This document shows, piece by piece, positions 18,001 to 22,519 of a stretch of DNA of 22,519 nt. Position numbers and translations under genes: made by a program. How positions within the stretch are numbered: position 1 is the first letter of the stretch; every line of letters starts with the position of its first letter. The stretch lies in the NCBI RefSeq assembly GCF_003333325.1, contig NZ_QOLC01000068.1, forward strand, positions 1 to 22,519. Direction: 5' to 3'. Below the pieces are notes generated by a model. The model was not told the origin of the DNA. It ran no database searches and saw only the letters and a list, made by a program, of their open reading frames with translations. The stretch comes from Candidatus Ulvibacter alkanivorans (GTDB lineage Bacteria; Bacteroidota; Bacteroidia; Flavobacteriales; Flavobacteriaceae).

Positions 18001-18795
18001 TGATCGAATTTGAGCCACCAGAGAAGCTAAGATTGGTAAGGGCAACTTCTTTTGCGTTGGATAAAGATGTTTTTGGGCCGCAAAATAGCCACCGTGATTT
18101 CCATTCGTAAACATAGGATGATGCATTGCAAAAACGATGGTCTTATCCTGATGTTTTTCTAGCTCCAGCCCAATCTCGATAAAGAACTTCTCACGTGTTT
18201 TTATATCACAGAATTCGTTAATAGACGGGTGAATATCCCAGTCTTCTAAATACCATTGGGTATCGACCAATAACAACTGAACATTCTCGGTTACTTCGAT
18301 ACTTTCAAGCGGGCACCCATTGTTGGGTTTGAAAACTTTTCGATCTTTAATTTTCGATTCAAAATACAGTTCTTGTCTCTTTAAACCCAGCAAACCTTCA
18401 CTATACCAATCGTGATTTCCGGGAATAAAAATAACCTGCCCATCGTAATCTTTTACCGCTTGGTATTGGGCATCTAAACGATGCTCCGCATTTTTTCGAC
18501 CGGGTGCGCCTTGTGGAGGCATTCCGTCCGGGTAGATATTATCGCCAAGAAAAATCGCGTAATTTCCTGAAGTTTTTTGAGTTTTTAAAAAATTTTGCAC
18601 CACTTGAAGCCCTTTACTCATGCCTCCCGGTTTAGAATATCCTGCATCTCCAATAAGATAAAATGTTTTCTCTATTTCTTTTTCTGAAGGATATACCGGT
18701 ATTTTATCGGGATGACGGTATTGCGGTTCATAGGAGGCACAGGAGGCCAACAGTAATACACCTAGTATATAGTAAATCGAATTCTTCTGAAACAT
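15067..18795 (-). CDS. Lipoprotein with intact metallophosphoesterase domain, variant kinase-like domain and Omp85-type barrel (array copy 2)
   Basis: A 1,242-aa protein with lipobox LASC (Cys19). The N-terminal domain carries the complete purple-acid-phosphatase/ACP5-like ligand set: GDAG (Asp50), GDNIY (Asp85, Tyr88), GNHDW (Asn127, His128), MHHP (His225/226) and GHEH (His302, His304). It is therefore probably an active metal-dependent phosphatase in the periplasm or at the cell surface. The middle domain has MRALRKNA near 467-474, but its acidic motifs differ from the other copies: GDWDRETDHW at 615-624 (His to Glu) and PIPKNRDD at 640-647. A charged insert rich in Glu/Thr lies at ~486-500. 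RTX-like motifs are at ~767-850. The barrel (from ~900) has LRGFREERFTG and GGDLGRVW and ends in Phe. It is four bases downstream of copy 1. The substrate is unknown. Confidence 0.87.
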   Translation of the reverse strand: MFQKNSIYYILGVLLLASCASYEPQYRHPDKIPVYPSEKEIEKTFYLIGDAGYSKPGGMSKGLQVVQNFLKTQKTSGNYAIFLGDNIYPDGMPPQGAPGRKNAEHRLDAQYQAVKDYDGQVIFIPGNHDWYSEGLLGLKRQELYFESKIKDRKVFKPNNGCPLESIEVTENVQLLLVDTQWYLEDWDIHPSINEFCDIKTREKFFIEIGLELEKHQDKTIVFAMHHPMFTNGNHGGYFAAQKHLYPTQKKLPLPILASLVAQIRSQGGVSVQDRYNELYNKLMIRLGTIAKNNDRIVFASGHEHTLQHIERDGLTQIVSGSGAKSSFSSLGNDGLFSYGGQGFAVMDVFTDGSSWVRYYGGDDNYNPVLLYEKELFPPRKTYDTSNLPTVFPEEVETSIYTQDSIREAVFFRTVWGAKYKDAYSTRIKANVGRLDSLFGGVEVIKEDGANDYKALRLRDADGNEYRMRALRKNALQYTRQIAEVKNTKEETESATEETTITLPDNFDVNFYTASHPYAVMAVPKMADAVNIFYTRPRLFYIPKQERLGVYNEKYGDELYFVSIEPNEDSEGERTFQYPDDIETTDDILIKLRQQGEIFVDEGNYIKSRLFDMLIGDWDRETDHWRWAEFYNLDSLNVYVPIPKNRDDAFSSFEGNIVDLARSIFGSSNQKHVYDEKLTDIAWFNKEGIILDRALLKRSGRQQWMYQAKFLQEQISDALISEAFNEIPEAVRDASLEEIIERLKKRRDNLTDIADRYYTFLSTLQTITATDNNDIIEITRLSEGRTQVAVFKIEDGKKAEQTIDRIYKSSDTRELWIYGLDGKDIISVSGEESDDLIFLRLIGGQEKDLYRIHSGKRVKVYDQESRPNEVEVKQGGTLRFTDVYTLNTYDFRKQIDKDNNIAAAIGFNPDDGFRTGLQYVYKLNGFQRNPFSQQHVINAGYYFDTSSFDIEYNGEFANIQDDLNLSIEARITSPNYTVNYFGYGNETQNFQDLAGVGFEANRLELQTISTALGLLRNSNFGSFFKVQLKGEAITINSPITGRVNATNTSRPEDTDYFGTLEAIYSYRSFDNARNPTRGMLFDLNIGAKDNLQDLDRYFGFLSTRLGFYNALNATNKLVLRTNVRAKFNFGNRFEFYQGVQLGGETGLRGFREERFTGKSALVGNADIRYSFNEFNIELIPIQIGIYAGGDLGRVWIPSRLSEKWHNSYGGGLWVNGSGDLGATFSAFRSSEGTRYSFGVGFTF

Positions 18796-18799
18796 AATA

Positions 18800-21700
18800 T
18801 TACATTGATACGGCTAGACCAAAGGAGAATCTTAGTCCTTCTTCGGAATTAAAAAGATTAAAGGTTCCACTTACCAAATCAGCAGCATTCACCCAAAAAC
18901 CTCCTCCGTAATCGTTGTGCCAAACATCAGACGTATCGTTAGGCACCCAAACACGACCTATATCATAGCCTCCAAATATTCCAACTTGAACCGGAGTGAG
19001 TCCCGTTCGAAAGCGATCGAAACTGTAGCGTAGATCGACACTTCCTACCGCTGCACTGCGACCGGTAAATCTTTCGTCTCTAAATCCGCGAAGACCTGTA
19101 TCACTACCTAGTTGTGCTGCTTGATAAAATTCAAAATCGTCTCCAATGTTTACTTGTCCTTGTGCGACGGTCTTTAATACCCATTTACGGTTTTTTGACA
19201 AGGAATTATAGAGTCCGAAATACGGTTTTATATATGTAAATGTACGATCGGTATCTTCAATATTTTGGGTTCCTCCAATGGTGAGGTCGAAATTCATACC
19301 TCTGGAAGGGTTTACTTTGTTATCGTAACTTTCATAGGCATATGTAGCTTCTGCCGTTACGAAATATTTACGTTCATCTAATTCTATAGGTCGTACGATC
19401 GAAATAAACCGTCCATCGGTGTCTTCTACTTCAATACCTTCAAAGTTTGCGGTAAATCTGAAAAAGCTTCCGTAAGGCGTGTCTTGTTGTATTCCTAAAT
19501 GAACGCCATAGCTTCCTATTCGTACTCTATTAAAATCTAGGTCGAAATCATCTGATTCGGCTTCAAGGTTAACGGTTTCGTTTCCGAAGCCAAAGAAATT
19601 TTCAGAAAAATTAGGGTTCCTAAAATGTCCGCCAACAATAAAATTCCAATCCCCAAAGATATTGGCAAATTCTCCTTCGTAGCTCGCATCAAAACTTTGG
19701 GTAGCAAAATAATAGCCCAACGCGAAACGATGTTGTTGTGTGAAAGGATTTCGTTGAAAGCCATTAATGATATACACATCACTAAGTCCAACTTTAAAAC
19801 CATCGTCCGGATTAAAGCCTATGGCCGGCAATAATAGATTATTGGTTCGTATCAACTTGGTGTAATCGTAGGTGTTAAAATCGTAGTTATCGGTAAGGCG
19901 AAATGCGGCGCCTCCTTTTTCATTAATGGTATTCTCCTTACTCTTATGGTCGTATACTTTGATCTTACGACCGTTCGAAATATTGTAGGTATCGTTGTTC
20001 TGTCCACCAATGATCCGAATAAAGATTGGTCGATCACCTTTGCCTCGAACTTCGAAAACGTCGTCGTCGTCTAAACCATACACCCAGATCTCTCGAGTTT
20101 CATCGCTGCTAAACGTACGATCTATTAGTACATCTGCTTTTTTTCCATCTTTGATACGAAACACTTTAATATGCGTTTCTCCGTTTGGAAGTCGTTCAAT
20201 ATCGAAATGATCGTCTTTGTCGGTTCCTGTGATGGTTTGTAATTTAGACAGATACTCGTAGTATTCGGTAGCGACCTTTACAAGATTATCACGCCTCCCC
20301 TTTAATTTGGCTTTTATATCGGCTGCTGTCTCGTCTTGGGCCTCTATGGGCATATCCTTAAAGGCATTTTCAATTACGGCATCGGTCACATTTTGTTGTA
20401 TAAAACTTGCTTGCGCTATCCATTCGTCCTTTCCGTAGTTCTCGATTAGTGCTCGATCTAGTTTAATTCCGGCTGCGTTGAACCATTTGGTGTGTTCTAA
20501 CTCGGCTCCATATACTTGAAATTGTCTTGAGCTACTAAATAAGGTTCGTGCTACGTCAAGGATTCCACCATCGAAATTAGCATACACTTGATCACGGTCA
20601 CGCGGAATTGGAACAAACACATCTTTTCCGTCTTGATCCTTAAATTCTGCCCATCGCCATTGGTCGTTATGGCGGTCCCAATCACCAATTAGCATATCGA
20701 ACACACGCGCTCTAATATAGGTTTTTTCATCTATCACGTTTTCCTCATCGCTTCGCACTTTTTCTAAAATATCATCGGTACTCTCGATATCATCGGCGTA
20801 GTTAAAAATGGCTCCGTCGTATTCTTCGTCGGGTCGTTCTACGATCATGTAGAGTTCATCCCCATACGATTCGTTGAATTTTCCCAATGCTTTTTGTTTA
20901 GGGACGTAATACAACTTCGGATTGGTATGAAAAACCTTTGCAGCATCGGCTAATTTTGGAATTGTAAATGCACCATAAGGATGTGCTGCGGTATAAAAAT
21001 CTAAAATGAGGTCCTCGGGGATGGTGTTCTTAAAATCATCTTCAATTTCCTTGTCCTTTATGATAACGGTCTGCAAAAACTGAACGGCGCTCTTTTTAAG
21101 CGCGCGCATGTTGTAATCTCTACCCTCTTTCCCTTTTAAGCGCAGTGATCGCGTTTGGTGGCCACCACCCGCTCGTTCTACTGTGAGTCCACCGTACAAC
21201 GTATCTAACATCACTACCTTGGCGGTAACCTCGGTACCATATATCTTTCGATAATGGTCGCCCCAGACAGTTTTAAAGAATCCGGTTCGCTCCACGCGAT
21301 CTTGGTCGTAGACTGCTGTTTTCTTGGTTGCTGGAAACGAATTGGGAAGGGTCGACAGGTCGTACTCTCGCTCACCTTCTATAATTTCCTTACTAAAGAG
21401 TAATGTCGAGGAACCGTCGGTTTCTGCTTTATAAAAACCAACAGCCGAAGAACCATCGGTATACACATTTAAAACTGCAAATCCGGGACCTCCAAAGCTA
21501 AATTCGCCAAAACTCCCTAAGGCTGCAGCTGTTGTATCTCCACCAGCTCCTGAAACTATTTGTTTTGTGTTCGCATCTTCTATATACTGAAGTGATCTGT
21601 CATGACCCGAGGCAAACACCAACCTGTTGTGATCTTTAGCCAAAACGTTAAGTCGTTGCATTAACTCGTGGTACCGTTCATTGTAACGATCCTGCTTAGA

Positions 21701-22483
21701 GATGGCACCTTGACTACGCACCTGTGTAATTAGCGTTGCAAGTCCCGGAACAGGTAACAATTGATTCTTAAAAGTATAGCGCCCACCGTACTTCCCATTG
21801 GTAAGCAATGGATGGTGCATGGCGACCACCATGGTGCGATCTTTGTTCTTTTTTAGCTCCCCCTCTATCTCGATCAAGAATTTCTCTCGCGTTTTGATCT
21901 CGCATTTATCATTCATCTGCGGATGATCGTCCCAATTTTCGATATACCATTGTGTGTCGATTAACAATAAGGCTATTGTATCGCCTATCTCTATTAATTT
22001 TAATGGACAACCGTTGTTTGGTTCTAAGATATCTTCTTGGTCCAAAGCGGCCTTTAAAAGGTCTTCTTCACGTTCTAGACCGTCTACACTGGCTTTCCAA
22101 TCTAAATTCCCAGGTAGCACATATACCTTGCCTTCAAAATTTTTAACCGCATCTAACTGCGGTTGAAAATTAGCTATGGCCTTTGCGTGGTTTGGATCAC
22201 TCTTTTTTGGGAGTCCTGCCGGATAAAAGCTATTTCCAAGAAAAAGGACTTGATGGTCTTTAGTACCGTTTTTAGCCAAAAAATTATCTAAGGCCGTGAT
22301 CGCTATCGTGGAACTTTCCGAAGAAAAACCTGCATCCCCCATTAATACAAAGGATTTATCAATTTCCTTAGCAGGAAGGTTGTTTGTATTAGCGGTATTT
22401 GAACGGTATTGAGGTTGGTAGGTAGCACAGCTTAAAAGTAGTATGCTTACTATAAAAGTTATAATGATGTTAATTTTCTTCAT
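18800..22483 (-). CDS. Lipoprotein with degenerate metallophosphoesterase domain, kinase-like middle domain and Omp85-type barrel (array copy 1)
   Basis: A 1,227-aa protein with lipobox LLSC (Cys19), first in the transcription order of the array. The phosphoesterase-like domain keeps GDAG (Asp50), Tyr87, Asn126 and HHP (223-225). It has GNSFY for GDNxY (Asn84 replaces the bridging Asp), GNLDW for GNHDW (Leu127), and GHDR for GHxH (Arg296), so catalysis is doubtful. The middle domain has MRALKKSA at 458-465, GDWDRHNDQW at 599-608 and PIPRDRDQ at 624-631. RTX-like motifs occupy ~751-835 (TGTDKDDHF, YGLDDDDVF, IIGGQNNDTY). The Omp85-type barrel from ~885 carries LRGFRDERFTG and YDIGRVWVP. The start is followed by a clear signal peptide, with GAGAGAAA-like purines (GAGAGAAA) just upstream; only 36 bases of upstream DNA are in the window, so the promoter is not visible. 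Confidence 0.86.
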   Translation of the reverse strand: MKKINIIITFIVSILLLSCATYQPQYRSNTANTNNLPAKEIDKSFVLMGDAGFSSESSTIAITALDNFLAKNGTKDHQVLFLGNSFYPAGLPKKSDPNHAKAIANFQPQLDAVKNFEGKVYVLPGNLDWKASVDGLEREEDLLKAALDQEDILEPNNGCPLKLIEIGDTIALLLIDTQWYIENWDDHPQMNDKCEIKTREKFLIEIEGELKKNKDRTMVVAMHHPLLTNGKYGGRYTFKNQLLPVPGLATLITQVRSQGAISKQDRYNERYHELMQRLNVLAKDHNRLVFASGHDRSLQYIEDANTKQIVSGAGGDTTAAALGSFGEFSFGGPGFAVLNVYTDGSSAVGFYKAETDGSSTLLFSKEIIEGEREYDLSTLPNSFPATKKTAVYDQDRVERTGFFKTVWGDHYRKIYGTEVTAKVVMLDTLYGGLTVERAGGGHQTRSLRLKGKEGRDYNMRALKKSAVQFLQTVIIKDKEIEDDFKNTIPEDLILDFYTAAHPYGAFTIPKLADAAKVFHTNPKLYYVPKQKALGKFNESYGDELYMIVERPDEEYDGAIFNYADDIESTDDILEKVRSDEENVIDEKTYIRARVFDMLIGDWDRHNDQWRWAEFKDQDGKDVFVPIPRDRDQVYANFDGGILDVARTLFSSSRQFQVYGAELEHTKWFNAAGIKLDRALIENYGKDEWIAQASFIQQNVTDAVIENAFKDMPIEAQDETAADIKAKLKGRRDNLVKVATEYYEYLSKLQTITGTDKDDHFDIERLPNGETHIKVFRIKDGKKADVLIDRTFSSDETREIWVYGLDDDDVFEVRGKGDRPIFIRIIGGQNNDTYNISNGRKIKVYDHKSKENTINEKGGAAFRLTDNYDFNTYDYTKLIRTNNLLLPAIGFNPDDGFKVGLSDVYIINGFQRNPFTQQHRFALGYYFATQSFDASYEGEFANIFGDWNFIVGGHFRNPNFSENFFGFGNETVNLEAESDDFDLDFNRVRIGSYGVHLGIQQDTPYGSFFRFTANFEGIEVEDTDGRFISIVRPIELDERKYFVTAEATYAYESYDNKVNPSRGMNFDLTIGGTQNIEDTDRTFTYIKPYFGLYNSLSKNRKWVLKTVAQGQVNIGDDFEFYQAAQLGSDTGLRGFRDERFTGRSAAVGSVDLRYSFDRFRTGLTPVQVGIFGGYDIGRVWVPNDTSDVWHNDYGGGFWVNAADLVSGTFNLFNSEEGLRFSFGLAVSM

Positions 22484-22519
22484 AGAAATTTCTCTCGATT
22501 AATTTTTTAGTAATTTGGT
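22484..22519. other. Upstream flank of the array, no gene seen
   Basis: Thirty-six AT-rich bases remain beyond the start of array copy 1. They include a 10-base palindrome AGAAATTTCT at 22484-22493 next to the ATG, which is short enough to occur by chance. No promoter box is recognisable in this fragment. Confidence 0.5.

Larger units (their letters stand above)
11378..22483 (-). repeat. Tandem array of three paralogous ~3.7-kb genes
   Basis: Three full-length paralogues with the same domain order lie head to tail, 4 and 17 bases apart. They share long protein segments such as DMLIGDWDR and the barrel loop-6 region, and short stretches of identical DNA in the barrel (for example around 12144-12165 and 19576-19597). 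The arrangement indicates local duplication followed by divergence. Confidence 0.9.

Noticed and set aside
1..22519. Mobile elements, CRISPR arrays, prophage or toxin-antitoxin genes
   Set aside because: No transposase, integrase, short regularly spaced repeats or inverted-repeat ends were seen on either strand. The only large repeat is the paralogous gene array.

Overview
The window looks like part of the chromosome of a marine-type member of the Flavobacteriaceae (Bacteroidota). The evidence is AT-rich coding DNA, A-rich leaders with weak Shine-Dalgarno sites, two TAnnTTTG/A-type -7 promoter boxes, a CysN of about 420 aa, and large lipoprotein/Omp85 fusions of a kind known from this phylum. 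Genus cannot be told from the sequence. Almost the whole window is protein-coding. I see no tRNA, rRNA, CRISPR array or insertion sequence.

Region 1 (1-9767, minus strand) is one tightly packed operon. In transcription order it reads cysQ, a double-repeat DUF2061 membrane protein, cysC, cysD, cysN, a hexapeptide-repeat acetyltransferase, a Wzx-like flippase, a PAPS-type sulfotransferase, a family 2 glycosyltransferase, a second sulfotransferase, and a Wzy/EpsG-like polymerase that runs off the left edge. Most junctions overlap by 1-4 bases or are separated by a few bases; the largest gap is 53 bases (cysD-cysN). CysD/CysN make APS, CysC makes PAPS, the two sulfotransferases use it, and CysQ removes the PAP by-product. 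The flippase, glycosyltransferase, acetyltransferase and polymerase are surface-polysaccharide genes. No APS/PAPS reductase or sulfite reductase is present, so the likely output is a sulfated surface or exopolysaccharide rather than cysteine.

Region 2 (9768-11394, plus strand) is divergent: a 183-base promoter region, dps (ferritin-like DNA-protection protein), a long branched hairpin ending in seven T, and a lipoprotein with beta-propeller-like sequence. The lipoprotein gene overlaps the 3' end of region 3 tail to tail by 17 bases.

Region 3 (11378-22483, minus strand) holds three tandem paralogues of about 1,225-1,240 aa each, 4 and 17 bases apart. Each is a lipoprotein with a purple-acid-phosphatase-like metallophosphoesterase domain, a middle domain with an aspartate-rich GDWDR signature resembling secretory-kinase/HipA-type active sites, a short segment with RTX-like motifs, and a C-terminal Omp85/BamA-like barrel. 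The middle gene keeps the full phosphoesterase metal-ligand set but has altered kinase-like motifs. The two flanking genes have lost phosphoesterase ligands but keep the kinase-like motifs. The copies also look mosaic: the first gene of the array resembles the third in its soluble middle and the second in its barrel. This array is the most unusual part of the window.
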